A stretch of DNA of 27,240 nucleotides from NCBI GenBank assembly GCA_002449335.1, contig DKDL01000120.1:4176-31415 (forward strand). The letters run 5' to 3'. The position numbers and the translations under genes are program-made. The DNA is from Succinatimonas sp. UBA6849. GTDB lineage: Bacteria > Pseudomonadota > Gammaproteobacteria > Enterobacterales > Succinivibrionaceae. The notes beneath the pieces were generated by a model. That model did not search any database. It had not been told where the DNA came from and saw only the letters and a program-made list of their open reading frames with translations. Of this stretch, positions 14,563 to 23,846 are shown piece by piece (within the stretch, counting starts at the first letter, position 1; every line of letters starts with the position of its first letter).

Positions 14563-15372
14563 TTAAATGAGCTCATGCACAGGAAACTCATCTCTTGCAA
14601 TATCTACCTTATTAAAATCAATATCAGCCTTAATAACGCCTTCTATGGTGTCTAATGACTCTTCAATCTTGCCATAAGGAGAAACTACCATTGAGTTGCC
14701 CAGACCTTCCATTACAGGTGAGATGACTCCAGTCTGATTGCAGACAACAAAATAGACCTCATTATCATAGGCGCGAGTTTTGGCCATAGCTCTCCAAATA
14801 TCCACGCAATCCTGCCTGAAATCTGGATCTTTTAATTGCTCATGAGGGAAGATCCATGCTGTAGGCAACACTATCATTTTAACCCCGAGCTTTACCATAT
14901 CGCGAAACTGCATTGGATAACGAATATCAAAGCAGATAGCAATTCCTGTCTTACCAAAATCAAAATCTACGGTGCAAAGTTTTGAACCAGGGGTAGACTT
15001 AGTTCCTTCCTGTCCACCAAAGTAGTTAAAAAGGTGGATCTTGTCGTAAATGCCTATCACTTTACCATCACGGTTTAGTGCAAATGATGAATTATAAAGC
15101 TTGGAGCCAACTTTCCTGACAATAGAGCCTGCGATGAAGTTTGTGTGGTAGTGTTTTGCAAGTGCTTTTACCTTATTTAAGATCTCTCCGCCATTCTCAT
15201 CGGTTGCATGATTGACATAGTCGGTGCTGGTTGCAAAGAACTCTGGTAACACCACAAGATCAACCAGTTCACCTTCATTGATAGAGTTTTTTAGAATCTT
15301 CTCAAGTTTTAGAAGATTGTCTGAAACCTTGCCAAATGCAGCTGAAAACTGAACTACAAGCACTTTTGTCAT
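14563..15372 (-). CDS. Carbon-nitrogen hydrolase (nitrilase superfamily, omega-amidase-like)
   Basis: 269 aa with the Glu-Lys-Cys triad of the nitrilase superfamily: E44 in VLPEFF, K111 in YDKIHLF and C147 in AICFDIRYP. The GIYDKIHLF and CFDIRYPMQFRD signatures, and ENEVYFVVCNQ-like DNEVYFVVCNQ further on, place it in the Nit/omega-amidase branch (Nit2/YafV-like). These hydrolyse alpha-ketoglutaramate or related small amides to the acid plus ammonia. Exact substrate is inferred only from the branch. No signal peptide; cytoplasmic. AAGGAAAA ribosome site before the ATG. It lies just downstream of a strong terminator after the sanA-like gene, leaving only about 25 bp for a promoter, so read-through is probably its source of expression. 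Confidence 0.9.
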   Translation of the reverse strand: MTKVLVVQFSAAFGKVSDNLLKLEKILKNSINEGELVDLVVLPEFFATSTDYVNHATDENGGEILNKVKALAKHYHTNFIAGSIVRKVGSKLYNSSFALNRDGKVIGIYDKIHLFNYFGGQEGTKSTPGSKLCTVDFDFGKTGIAICFDIRYPMQFRDMVKLGVKMIVLPTAWIFPHEQLKDPDFRQDCVDIWRAMAKTRAYDNEVYFVVCNQTGVISPVMEGLGNSMVVSPYGKIEESLDTIEGVIKADIDFNKVDIARDEFPVHELI

Positions 15373-15390
15373 GACTTTTCCTTACTTTAC

Positions 15391-15429
15391 AAAAACAAAA
15401 GGAACATTCAATTGTCTGAGTGTTCCTTT
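15391..15429 (-). terminator. Intrinsic terminator after the sanA-like gene
   Basis: A 12-bp stem, AAAGGAACATTC (15398-15409) with GAGTGTTCCTTT (15418-15429), contains one G-U pair. On the minus strand it is followed by TGTTTTTG. Confidence 0.85.
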
Positions 15430-15458
15430 ATAAAACTAAATTCTAATTCAACAAGCCA

Positions 15459-16595
15459 TTAGTAGTAATCCCAAGGATCGCCATTGAACTTCTTAATGTC
15501 CTTGCGAACTCGTCTGTTGCGCTTTATAACTTTTTTCTCAGGTTCAGCACTGTTAGCTTCGTCAGCAGGTGTTTCATTAGGATCAATGTAGGTAGTGTTA
15601 CTGTTACCTGCATTCAGGCTCTCTGATGCAACCTCTGATGCCTGCTCTAAAGCTTCATTTTGCTCTTCTGAGAGAATTTCATTCTGCTCGTTAGTTACCT
15701 CTTGAGCATTCTGAGAATAGTCATATTCAACTTCAAGCTTTTCCTGGTGAGCTTTTATCTGTTTTGCTGTATCTGAAAGATGCTTTGCAATTGGCTCGTA
15801 TTTAGCAATTAAAGCTGCCTGACGCAACTGAGAAGCACTGTCTGTTAACTGCTTTAAAGGTGATGTCATCTTTTTAGGCTTACTTGACAGTTCTTTTGGT
15901 AGAGCACTCTTGCCAATACTCTCAGGTTTTCCTAAGAATTTAGGCTGTGTTCCTAAAATATAAACATCAAAGACACACTTAATTCTTGCAAAGAACTCAC
16001 GAATACCTACACGGTTGATAAAGCTTGAAGTCGGATTTATGGCATTAAAGCCTACAGCCTTTAAATCATACTTATCAGCAATAAACAGAGCTCTTTCGTT
16101 TTGGAATCCCTGAGAGATAAAGGTTGCAGATTTTAATAAAAAGACTTTTCTTGCTCTGATCACAGAATCGAGTGTACTGATGCCTGCAAAATCAAAAACG
16201 ATCCTCTCTGCTGGTACTCCGGCCTTAATTAAGGCTTTCTTCATGAGACGAGGCTCATTATAAGACTCGTGGCGGTTATCACCTGAAACTAAGATGTAAT
16301 CGATTTTGCCTGACTTAAAGAGCTGAGAAGCAGCCATGATCCTGTAGGTAAAAAACTCATTAGGTGCACCTGTTGAACCTAAAGGGGAGGTGCCAAAGAG
16401 CACACCTACTTTGTTATAAGGGATCTTGTCGATACTCTCGTAGGTTTTAAAAGCATAGCTTGAGATTTTAAAGCAACTTAAAACCACAAAGAGAATACCT
16501 ACAACTAAAGCTAAAGCAGCTAAATAACAGGTCGCACTCAAAAAGCGAGACATGTCCGAGCCAAACTTTAAGTCATTTTGATCTTTGTATGACAC
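15459..16595 (-). CDS. sanA: SanA-like DUF218 envelope protein with long C-terminal extension
   Basis: Inner-membrane protein with one N-terminal TM (about 17-41) and a periplasmic DUF218 domain (about 60-225). The DUF218 part closely follows E. coli SanA: VGVLFGTSPLG, LVSGDNRHESYNEPRLMKKAL, GISTLDSVIRARKVF and SQGFQNERALFIA. SanA affects envelope permeability and vancomycin sensitivity; its biochemical reaction is not settled. E. coli SanA is 239 aa. Here about 140 extra residues follow: a Lys/Ser-rich stretch, a Glu/Gln/Asn/Ala-rich acidic stretch (about 285-350), and a basic cluster (KKVIKRNRRVRKDIKK) ending in GDPWDYY. GTG start with AGGA 6-7 bases upstream. It stands 40 bp downstream of ybeD, in the place of lipB in E. 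coli. Confidence 0.88.
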   Translation of the reverse strand: MSYKDQNDLKFGSDMSRFLSATCYLAALALVVGILFVVLSCFKISSYAFKTYESIDKIPYNKVGVLFGTSPLGSTGAPNEFFTYRIMAASQLFKSGKIDYILVSGDNRHESYNEPRLMKKALIKAGVPAERIVFDFAGISTLDSVIRARKVFLLKSATFISQGFQNERALFIADKYDLKAVGFNAINPTSSFINRVGIREFFARIKCVFDVYILGTQPKFLGKPESIGKSALPKELSSKPKKMTSPLKQLTDSASQLRQAALIAKYEPIAKHLSDTAKQIKAHQEKLEVEYDYSQNAQEVTNEQNEILSEEQNEALEQASEVASESLNAGNSNTTYIDPNETPADEANSAEPEKKVIKRNRRVRKDIKKFNGDPWDYY

Positions 16596-16635
16596 TTTTA
16601 TTCCTAGTTCTTGATCCTAGTAATTAGCCTGTTTG

Positions 16636-16920
16636 CTAGATCACGTGTTTTACACAATCTAAAGCGCCAATCTTTTGATACAGAGCCTTTAGATTAGCAG
16701 GGGTAGTTACCTTAACAGGAATTGTGTAAGACACATAATTGCCTTTTGAACTCTTACGTGGAGGATCTGTTATTTCCTGCATACCATCTTTTTCAATTGC
16801 ATCGATGACATTTTTTATCTCGCCAATTGAGTTTACGACAGTAGAGTCAACAATTACTCTAAATCCTACAACTGAAGGAAACTTAATCAGCTCCTCAAGT
16901 TTTTTGTAATCGTCAGCCAT
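16636..16920 (-). CDS. ybeD: YbeD family protein (DUF493)
   Basis: 94-aa cytoplasmic protein with an ACT-like ferredoxin fold. It matches E. coli YbeD (87 aa) at LEELIKFPSVVGFRVI, the RKSSKGNYVSYTI block and the ALYQKIGALDCVKHVI end. Function is not established; a possible regulatory role for LipB has been suggested from its genomic neighbourhood. Here it still follows dacA (39 bp away), but lipB does not follow it. Confidence 0.92.
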   Translation of the reverse strand: MADDYKKLEELIKFPSVVGFRVIVDSTVVNSIGEIKNVIDAIEKDGMQEITDPPRKSSKGNYVSYTIPVKVTTPANLKALYQKIGALDCVKHVI

Positions 16921-16959
16921 ATTGAATCCTTTTTTAACTTTTCAGCCAGTAATACCTTG

Positions 16960-18249
16960 TTATTTCTGCTCAGATACTTCTTCATCACTTGAGCTGAAGA
17001 ATAAGCAAATCTTATCCCACATTCTGCCAAAGAAACCACCTTCTTCGATAGTCTGTGCAGATACTAATGGTACAGAGCTGATTACCTTATCATCAAGTTT
17101 TACATCGATAACACCCAGCTCGTCGCCTTTCTTTAAAGGTGCTACAAAGGTGCTGCGCTTTAATCTGTAGCTTAACTTGATGTCATTCTGTCTGCCACGT
17201 GGAATTAACAGGTTTAAGTCTTTAGCAATTACTAAATCAACCTGATTTTGCTGACCCATTCTTACATCTCTCTTTAACAGAGGCTTGTTAGCCTGAACAG
17301 GAGTGTAAAGCTGGAAATATCTAAAGCCATAAGTTAATAGAGCTTTGTTGTAGTTAGCACGTAACTTCTCTGATTTAGCTCCGATTACAGCAGCAACCAG
17401 ACGCATATTGTCATTTACAGCTGAGGTTACTAAGTTATAACCTACCTGAGATAAGTGACCGGTCTTAATACCGTCAACTTTCATAGAGTTATCCCATAAG
17501 AGGCGGTTACGGTTGTACTGCTTGATACCGTTAAAAGTAAATTCTTTTTGTGAATAGATAGGGTACTCGTCAGGAAGATCGCGAATGATAGCTCTGCCTA
17601 ATAAAGCCATATCATAAGCTGATGAATAGTTCATTTCATCAAACAGACCGTGTACGTTTGAGAAATGAGTATCCTTTAGACCTAACTGTGATGCGTAGTT
17701 ATTCATTACAGATACGAAACCTTCTTGTGTACCTGCTAAATGAATTGCCATTGCAACACATGCGTCATTGCCTGACTGAATGATGATACCGCGTACAAGA
17801 TCGCCTACTTTAATGGTACGACCTACCTCAATGAACATCTTTGATGAGTCGGTATACTTCTTAGCCCAAGCATCTTCGGTGATGGTTACATCATCATCCA
17901 TATGAAGACGACCTGCTTTTAACTCCATACCGATTACATAAGCTGTCATCATTTTGGTTAATGAAGCAGGCCAAATCTTTTCATGAGCATTCTGCTCACA
18001 AATTACACGACCTGAATAGTAGTCCATTAAAACCCATGACTGAGCTTCAAACTGTGGTGGTTCTGGAACTACGATTGGAGCTGGTGCTACACCCTGAGCT
18101 TGAGAGGTAGCAGGAGCAGTACCATTTTGAGCTTTAACAGCAGCAAATGGATCTGGAATAGCGTCATCTGCAAAAGCAGTAGAGAGTGAACAAACTGAGC
18201 TTAATGCTAATGCAACAAGTGAAATCTTTAGGGTATGTTTAACTGACAT
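16960..18249 (-). CDS. dacA: D-alanyl-D-alanine carboxypeptidase (PBP5 family)
   Basis: Removes the terminal D-Ala from peptidoglycan pentapeptides. The signal peptide (1-27) probably cleaves at AFA-DD. An Ala/Pro-rich linker (about 28-66) is longer than in E. coli PBP5. The transpeptidase-fold domain has SLTK (S96 nucleophile, K99), SGND (159-162) and KTG (262-264). The C-terminal PBP5_C beta domain follows (about 300-395). The last about 20 residues (WDKICLFF then acidic) resemble the amphipathic anchor that holds PBP5 on the outer face of the inner membrane. AGGAAG before the ATG. A 119-bp gap separates it from rlpA, enough room for its own promoter, though none is convincing. Confidence 0.96.
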   Translation of the reverse strand: MSVKHTLKISLVALALSSVCSLSTAFADDAIPDPFAAVKAQNGTAPATSQAQGVAPAPIVVPEPPQFEAQSWVLMDYYSGRVICEQNAHEKIWPASLTKMMTAYVIGMELKAGRLHMDDDVTITEDAWAKKYTDSSKMFIEVGRTIKVGDLVRGIIIQSGNDACVAMAIHLAGTQEGFVSVMNNYASQLGLKDTHFSNVHGLFDEMNYSSAYDMALLGRAIIRDLPDEYPIYSQKEFTFNGIKQYNRNRLLWDNSMKVDGIKTGHLSQVGYNLVTSAVNDNMRLVAAVIGAKSEKLRANYNKALLTYGFRYFQLYTPVQANKPLLKRDVRMGQQNQVDLVIAKDLNLLIPRGRQNDIKLSYRLKRSTFVAPLKKGDELGVIDVKLDDKVISSVPLVSAQTIEEGGFFGRMWDKICLFFSSSDEEVSEQK

Positions 18250-18368
18250 CTTGTCTTCCTGATATACTCGTCTTTTTGATTTAAATTTTAATCAGTTTTA
18301 TTTCTGCTTTAATTACTTCTTCAAAAGAAAGTAACATTCAAAGTGTTTTTAATTCTAATTACTTAATT

Positions 18369-19409
18369 CTAAAACTTTTTTATGAAACAATCACTATAAC
18401 CTTTTCTTTTTAAAGTGCCCAAAGCACTGCGAGCAGTAGAGTCTGATAATGGACCTACAAGTACACGGTTGATATTGCCATCTTTAGCAATGATCACAGG
18501 GTAGGAGATCTTGCCTGCAACATTGGACTTAATCTCTTCTGCCATCTTGTCTGAATTACATGCTACTAACTGAATGTAACTGCTACCTCTTGAGAGCGAG
18601 CTAGTTGAAGCATAGGTAGAAGCTGCTATGGCTGAATTGTTAAAGACATTGTTTGATACATAGTTGTTAAGTCTTGTATAAACTCTCTTTGTCTTATTGG
18701 CAGCATAGGCTTTAACACCTGTACTTACAGAAGTACCTGTACCCCATGAGCCAGAGTTTGTACCCCATGATCCGTTTGATGAAGGGCTGATGTTATATCC
18801 AGATGGTGTACCTACAGCATTAGCATAGGTGCCTGATGGATTTACTTTGATAAGCTCAATTCTTACTTTAGAAGTACCAGTGCCAATCATATCAATGGCA
18901 CGGGCAGAACCTTCTGATAAATCCAGAATTCTTGTACCTACGAACGGACCACGGTCATTTACTCTTACAATTACCTTTTTACCGTTTCTTAGGTTTGTAA
19001 CCTTAAGATATGAAGGTAGTGGTAAGTTTTTGTGAGCAGCGGTAAAGCCTTTCTGGTTATAAACTTCTCCATTTGAAGTCTTTTTACCGTTAAAGCCAGG
19101 ACCGTACCAGGAAGCTGTACCTTCTTCGATATAAGAGGTAGCTCCATTCCAAATCATATAATCTTTGCCCAATACGGTGTAGTCCTTATTACAGCCACCA
19201 TTTCTTTGAGCTTCATAAATAGGCTTGGCACCACCGATGCCCTGAATGTTTACTTTCTCTTTTTCAGGCATTGGCTTGGTTCTGTTAGGACCAGTACCAT
19301 AGGTATAGCCACCTCCAGCTGAGCCGTGACCTGATGAGGAACAGCCCTGCAGGATAAAGACTACAGATAAACAAAGAACACTTAATAGGGCGATTTTATT
19401 TTTAATCAA
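18369..19409 (-). CDS. rlpA: Septal/rare lipoprotein RlpA, lytic transglycosylase
   Basis: Lipoprotein signal peptide with lipobox LQGC (C23). The double-psi beta-barrel domain at about 95-188 has ASWYGPGFNGKKTSNGE, TAAHKNLPLPS and VNDRGPF. The residues at E115, H126 and D152 keep the spacing of the catalytic E120, H131 and D157 of Pseudomonas aeruginosa RlpA, which cleaves glycan strands lacking stem peptides. A Gly/Ser/Thr-rich linker (about 195-275) precedes a C-terminal SPOR domain (about 276-346) that binds denuded glycan at the septum. The start is TTG, overlapping the mltB stop (TTGA) with AGGAG upstream. Both act on denuded or uncrosslinked glycan next to mrdA-mrdB. Confidence 0.94.
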   Translation of the reverse strand: MIKNKIALLSVLCLSVVFILQGCSSSGHGSAGGGYTYGTGPNRTKPMPEKEKVNIQGIGGAKPIYEAQRNGGCNKDYTVLGKDYMIWNGATSYIEEGTASWYGPGFNGKKTSNGEVYNQKGFTAAHKNLPLPSYLKVTNLRNGKKVIVRVNDRGPFVGTRILDLSEGSARAIDMIGTGTSKVRIELIKVNPSGTYANAVGTPSGYNISPSSNGSWGTNSGSWGTGTSVSTGVKAYAANKTKRVYTRLNNYVSNNVFNNSAIAASTYASTSSLSRGSSYIQLVACNSDKMAEEIKSNVAGKISYPVIIAKDGNINRVLVGPLSDSTARSALGTLKRKGYSDCFIKKF

Positions 19410-20416
19410 GGTATTCTGCTCCTATGAGGAACTTCAATGCCACGCTGTCTCTTTATCTTATCTACATTCATAGCAATAAATTCAGATAATTCAAACACAG
19501 CTCTGGCATATAAAGGAGAGGTGTTATAACGCATGATGGTATTAAAGTTGTTAAGGCCTACAACATAGCCCTTGCTGCCATTTTCAAGATCATAACTAAA
19601 GAGTCTTACCTTTTGATTAGGTGAGAGGTTAACTTTAGTAGTAGCACCTGAGGCATAAAGCTCTTCAACTGATAAATTCCACTGTTTCTGCATCAGTGCA
19701 TCTACATTGGCATTATGAGGATGTACTCCATAGCAGATACCACGACCTGTCTGCCAGCCATGACCTTTAAAGTAATTGGCAACAGAGCCTATAGCATCCT
19801 CTTTATCAGTAAAGAGGTTGATGTGACCGTCACCATCAAAGTCTACAGCATAATCGATATAAGCTGATGGCATAAACTGCCCCATGCCCATGGCTCCGGC
19901 ATAAGAGCCTTTGACACTGTCATAAGACCAGTTCTCGCGATTGGCTAAATATACAAAACGAGCAAATTCCTTTGAAAAGAAAGCTTCACGCTTTGGATAG
20001 TTAAAGCCTAAAGTATAGAGCGCATCTAGGACTTTCCATGATCCCATGTTTTTACCAAACAGAGTCTCAACACCGATAATAGCGCAGATAATTTCAGCAG
20101 GAACTCCGTAGGTCTTCTGTGCTCTTAATAGAGTCTTTTCATTTTCAAAATAGAAATTAACGCCAGCCTGAATTCTTGAGACTGTAATAAAGATCTTTCG
20201 GTACTGCCACCATGGTTTAGCTTCACCTGGACGAGTAATTGCATCAATGATCTTTTGCTGATAAACAGCCTGATTTAAAGCATCCTGTAAAGACTCAACT
20301 GGAACTTTAGCAAAGACTGCAAGCTCATTTAAATCAGCTGCGCTACTGTGAGTTGCAGCTGAAAGCGCAAAAGTAAGTAATAATGGTTTAATCGTTCTTT
20401 TTAGAAAATCCTTCAT
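19406..20416 (-). CDS. mltB: Lytic murein transglycosylase B (MltB family)
   Basis: Cleaves peptidoglycan between MurNAc and GlcNAc with 1,6-anhydro product formation. 336 aa. The N-terminal signal peptide has a possible cleavage at SSA-AD (about 26-27) and no lipobox cysteine, so it looks periplasmic and soluble rather than a lipoprotein. The catalytic glutamate is E117 in AIIGVETLFGKNMGS. Other family blocks are KREAFFSKEF, GSYAGAMGMGQFMPSAY and the VDFDGDGHINLF calcium-site-like loop. It sits between mrdB and rlpA and overlaps rlpA by 4 bp, an arrangement seen in Vibrio/Pseudomonas-type clusters but not in E. coli. Confidence 0.95.
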   Translation of the reverse strand: MKDFLKRTIKPLLLTFALSAATHSSAADLNELAVFAKVPVESLQDALNQAVYQQKIIDAITRPGEAKPWWQYRKIFITVSRIQAGVNFYFENEKTLLRAQKTYGVPAEIICAIIGVETLFGKNMGSWKVLDALYTLGFNYPKREAFFSKEFARFVYLANRENWSYDSVKGSYAGAMGMGQFMPSAYIDYAVDFDGDGHINLFTDKEDAIGSVANYFKGHGWQTGRGICYGVHPHNANVDALMQKQWNLSVEELYASGATTKVNLSPNQKVRLFSYDLENGSKGYVVGLNNFNTIMRYNTSPLYARAVFELSEFIAMNVDKIKRQRGIEVPHRSRIP

Positions 20417-20468
20417 TTAAAAGCTGCTTTTTGCAGTCTCCTTGTTTTCTAAGTAAAATCTCTTAAGT

Positions 20469-21617
20469 TTAATTCTCTCTAAAGAAATTAGTCTTTTTGT
20501 GAGTATGAATAGACATGATCATGCCAAAACAGATTGTCAGGGTGATCATTGCTGTACCACCATAACTGATTAAAGGCAGTGGCACACCTACTACAGGCAG
20601 AATACCTGATACCATACCAATATTCACAAAAATATAGAACATGAAGGTAAAGGTAAAACTGCCACACAAAATTCTTTCAAAGTTATCTCTAGTCTGAAGA
20701 GTAATCAGCACACATCTGCCAATGATAAAGCAGTACAGTGACATTAGAATTAAAAAGCCTACAAGTCCGGTTTCTTCAGATAAAACTGCAAAGATAAAGT
20801 CTGTATGAGGTTCTGGTAAAAAGTCTAACTGTGACTGTGAACCCTGCAACCAACCTTTACCATAAAGGCCACCTGAACCTATGGCAATCTTTGACTGAAT
20901 GATATGGTAACCAGCGCCTAGAGGATCAGATGAAGGATCTAAAAGGGTAAATACACGCTGCTTCTGGTAGTCATGCAGTACAAAGTTCCACATCACAGGT
21001 AAGGCAGCAGCTGCAGCTCCAGCACCTACAATGATCCACCACCAGGACAGTCCTGCAATAAAAATCGCAATTAAGCCAGCTACTGCAACTAAAGATGCTG
21101 TACCCAAGTCTGGCTGCATCAGAATTAACACAGTAGGCATGCCTACAATTACAAAGGCAATAATTGTGTTTAAGATCTTAGGTGGCAGACTGCCTTTTGA
21201 TAAGAAAGTAGCAACCATAAGAGGCATCACAACTTTAAAGATTTCAGATGGCTGAATTCTTACAACACCTAAATTAAGCCAGCGTTGTGCACCTTTTGAA
21301 ATATCACCAAAGAGCTCTACTAACACTAATAAAATAAGTCCGATGATATAAAGATAAATTGATAACTTAGCATAATAGCGAGGAGGGATCTGCGCTACAG
21401 CAATCATCAACAGGAAGGCAGCACCGGTTCTTGTGACCTGTCTTGTCAGCATATCAATTTCCTGTCCTGAAGCTGAGTACAGGACAAATAAAGAAAAGCA
21501 TAAAGCCAGAAACAGTCCGAACAATAAAGGCAGGTCAACATGGTGTTTAGAGAAAAATGTTCCCTGCACATTATTTGCATTAACCTGACTTAATGTTGTT
21601 TTATCTTTTGCTGTCAT
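20469..21617 (-). CDS. mrdB: Rod-shape SEDS glycosyltransferase RodA
   Basis: Polytopic inner-membrane peptidoglycan polymerase of the elongasome. 382 aa with about ten hydrophobic segments. Signature blocks are GAQRWLNLGVVRIQPSEIFKV (split: GAQRWLNLG, RIQPSE), MQPDLGTASL, and YHIIQSKIAIGSGGLYGKGW, then FLPEPHTDFIF with D273 at the position of the essential SEDS aspartate, and PLISYGGT. An N-terminal extension of about 25 polar residues precedes TM1. The ATG follows the mrdA stop after one base, so synthesis is coupled to its partner PBP2. Confidence 0.97.
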   Translation of the reverse strand: MTAKDKTTLSQVNANNVQGTFFSKHHVDLPLLFGLFLALCFSLFVLYSASGQEIDMLTRQVTRTGAAFLLMIAVAQIPPRYYAKLSIYLYIIGLILLVLVELFGDISKGAQRWLNLGVVRIQPSEIFKVVMPLMVATFLSKGSLPPKILNTIIAFVIVGMPTVLILMQPDLGTASLVAVAGLIAIFIAGLSWWWIIVGAGAAAAALPVMWNFVLHDYQKQRVFTLLDPSSDPLGAGYHIIQSKIAIGSGGLYGKGWLQGSQSQLDFLPEPHTDFIFAVLSEETGLVGFLILMSLYCFIIGRCVLITLQTRDNFERILCGSFTFTFMFYIFVNIGMVSGILPVVGVPLPLISYGGTAMITLTICFGMIMSIHTHKKTNFFREN

Positions 21618-21618
21618 A

Positions 21619-23634
21619 CTATTGAAGTACCACGCTTCCGCCCATACCGAACTTTACTACCTGAGGATTTGGATCTCCCATATAGCCGTTAGGGTATAGA
21701 TCAAGTAAATATTTATCGATAATTGCTCTAGCTACAGGGGCAGCCTTAGTAGAACCACCACCTTCGTTCTCTAGAATTACTGCAACTAAAATTCTTGGAT
21801 GTTTAAAAGGTGCATAAGCTACGAACAGTGCATTATCGCGGTGTTCAACCTTAAGTCTGCTTGCGTTGTACTTTTCACCCTGTTTAATTGAAACCACCTG
21901 CGCTGTACCTGATTTACCGGCTGCTTTATATTTAGCACCAAAGAATGCTCTTCTACCGGTACCTTCAGGTCCATTTACTACAAGGTACATACCAGTACGG
22001 CAAGCTTCAAAATACTTAGGATCTTTAATCTTTAAAGTATCAAACGGTTCCTGCTGCTGATATTTGGTTACTTTACCTGTAATTGGATCACTTACTTCCT
22101 TTAAAAGGTGAGGGGTTCTTGTAACACCATAATTAGCCAAAGTTGAATGAGCTTTTGCCAGCTGCATTAAAGTAGAGGTCCAATATCCCTGACCAATACC
22201 GATAGGTACAGTATCACCTAAGTGCCATGGCTGACGGAAACGGTTCCTCTTCCAGTCGCGACTTGGGTTAATACCTAAAGACTCTTCTGATAAATCAATA
22301 CCAGTCTTTCTGCCAAAACCGTAGCGATCTAGGTAGTCATGAATTCTGTTAATACCAGCTCTATAAGCTAAATCATAGAAGTAGGTATCAGCTGAAATTT
22401 CAATAGCTCTATACAGATCCATCCAACCATGACCCCAAGGCCTCCAGTCACGGAACTGGTGAGTAGAACCTGGTAATTTAAAGTATGGAGGACCAAAGAA
22501 AGAACCACTAGGAGTAATTAGGCCTTCATTCAAGCCCATTAAACACATTAAAGGCTTTACAGTTGAAGCAGGTGCATAACCGCCTTGAGTAGCTCGATTT
22601 ATAAGAGGGTGACCTGGGTTATTCAATAAACGCTGATACTCACCACCACGGATTCCTCTTACGAATGGATTCGGATCATAGCTAGGGTTTGAATACATAG
22701 CCAAAATCTCGCCAGTTGATGGTTCAATGGCAACTACAGCACCTTTCATATTACCAAAGATTTCCTGAGCATAGTACTGTAATCTGATATCTAAAGTTAG
22801 AGTGATATCTTTGCCAGGCTCTGGTGGATCAAAGTTTAAGGTTCTTACTACCTGACCGTGGCTGTTAACTTCAACTTTTGAAGATCCGGTTACGCCATGT
22901 AAGTAGTCCTCATAGTATTTTTCAATACCTAACTTACCAATTTCAGTTGAGCCTTCGTAGTTATCAATCTTGCCTTCAGATTCAAGTTTCTTAACATCAT
23001 TCTGGTTGATTCTTGAAACATAGCCTGTGGTGTGGGTAGTGATATCTGCAAAAGGATAGTAACGCTTTAAGTTTGCTACAACCTGAGCATTCGGATAGCG
23101 GTAGGAGTTTACAGCAAAGGTAGCAATCTGCTCTTCAGACAAAAAGTTTGATAATTCAACACCCGAAAAACGTTTTCTGGTTCTTGATTCAGCAAGTAAT
23201 CTTTTTACGTCTTTTTCTGATAATGATAAAGACAGTAATTTATTCAGATCACGAATGGTCTGCTCAGTGTTTACCTGTTTATTAGGAAAAATAACTAGAT
23301 GATAAACAGGGGAGTTTTCTGCTAGTACCACATGATTTCTGTCATAGATAATGCCGCGAGGTGGTACTACAGGCATAACTTTAATTCTGTTTTCGTTTGA
23401 TCTGGTCTGATAGTCTTTAAATGAAATAATCTGCAGGTAGTAGAGGTTGCAGAAAAGCACTATCACCATGAGTATGGAGATACCAACACAAATAAAAACT
23501 CTTGAACGAAAAACGCTGGTTTCTAATTCCTCATTGCGAGTCTTGTTGTCAGACTTATTTGAAGAACTTTTCTTTTCATTTTTCGAGCTAAAAAGAGCAC
23601 GCTCTTTGCGCTTTTTACTGCTTCTGAAAAACAA
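21619..23634 (-). CDS. mrdA: Penicillin-binding protein 2, elongation transpeptidase
   Basis: Crosslinks peptidoglycan during lateral growth with RodA. 671 aa. The cytoplasmic N-terminus (1-43) is rich in Lys/Ser and longer than in E. coli PBP2. TM is at about 46-68, and the pedestal/dimerisation domain at about 85-280 carries PPRGIIYDRN. The transpeptidase domain has STVK (S357 nucleophile, K360), SAD in the second motif and KSGTAQ in the third. Start is TTG: a stop lies just upstream in frame and no ATG is available before the TM. AGAG stands about 8 bases before. mrdB follows after one base. A 212-bp gap separates it from rlmH. Confidence 0.96.
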   Translation of the reverse strand: MFFRSSKKRKERALFSSKNEKKSSSNKSDNKTRNEELETSVFRSRVFICVGISILMVIVLFCNLYYLQIISFKDYQTRSNENRIKVMPVVPPRGIIYDRNHVVLAENSPVYHLVIFPNKQVNTEQTIRDLNKLLSLSLSEKDVKRLLAESRTRKRFSGVELSNFLSEEQIATFAVNSYRYPNAQVVANLKRYYPFADITTHTTGYVSRINQNDVKKLESEGKIDNYEGSTEIGKLGIEKYYEDYLHGVTGSSKVEVNSHGQVVRTLNFDPPEPGKDITLTLDIRLQYYAQEIFGNMKGAVVAIEPSTGEILAMYSNPSYDPNPFVRGIRGGEYQRLLNNPGHPLINRATQGGYAPASTVKPLMCLMGLNEGLITPSGSFFGPPYFKLPGSTHQFRDWRPWGHGWMDLYRAIEISADTYFYDLAYRAGINRIHDYLDRYGFGRKTGIDLSEESLGINPSRDWKRNRFRQPWHLGDTVPIGIGQGYWTSTLMQLAKAHSTLANYGVTRTPHLLKEVSDPITGKVTKYQQQEPFDTLKIKDPKYFEACRTGMYLVVNGPEGTGRRAFFGAKYKAAGKSGTAQVVSIKQGEKYNASRLKVEHRDNALFVAYAPFKHPRILVAVILENEGGGSTKAAPVARAIIDKYLLDLYPNGYMGDPNPQVVKFGMGGSVVLQ

Positions 23635-23846
23635 CTTTTAACTCTGTTTTGGTAATGATTTAGGCTTAATAAATTTATCTTTGTTTACGGTCTATGCTTG
23701 AATTTGATATTTTAACGTTTTACTTGAAAAATATCTTTGAAAATTGTCTTTTTTTACGAAAAAAGTTCAGTTTTCTACAATAATAAAACACTTTATATGG
23801 GCAAGACTTTAAAGACCGTAAAATCAGTTTAATAATCAATTTGATG
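23635..23846. other. Intergenic gap between rlmH and mrdA
   Basis: AT-rich, no ORF on either strand. The near-symmetrical T7/A6 tracts around 23750-23766 might give a weak A-T hairpin. No promoter with acceptable spacing could be assigned, though one for the mrd genes is expected here. Confidence 0.45.
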
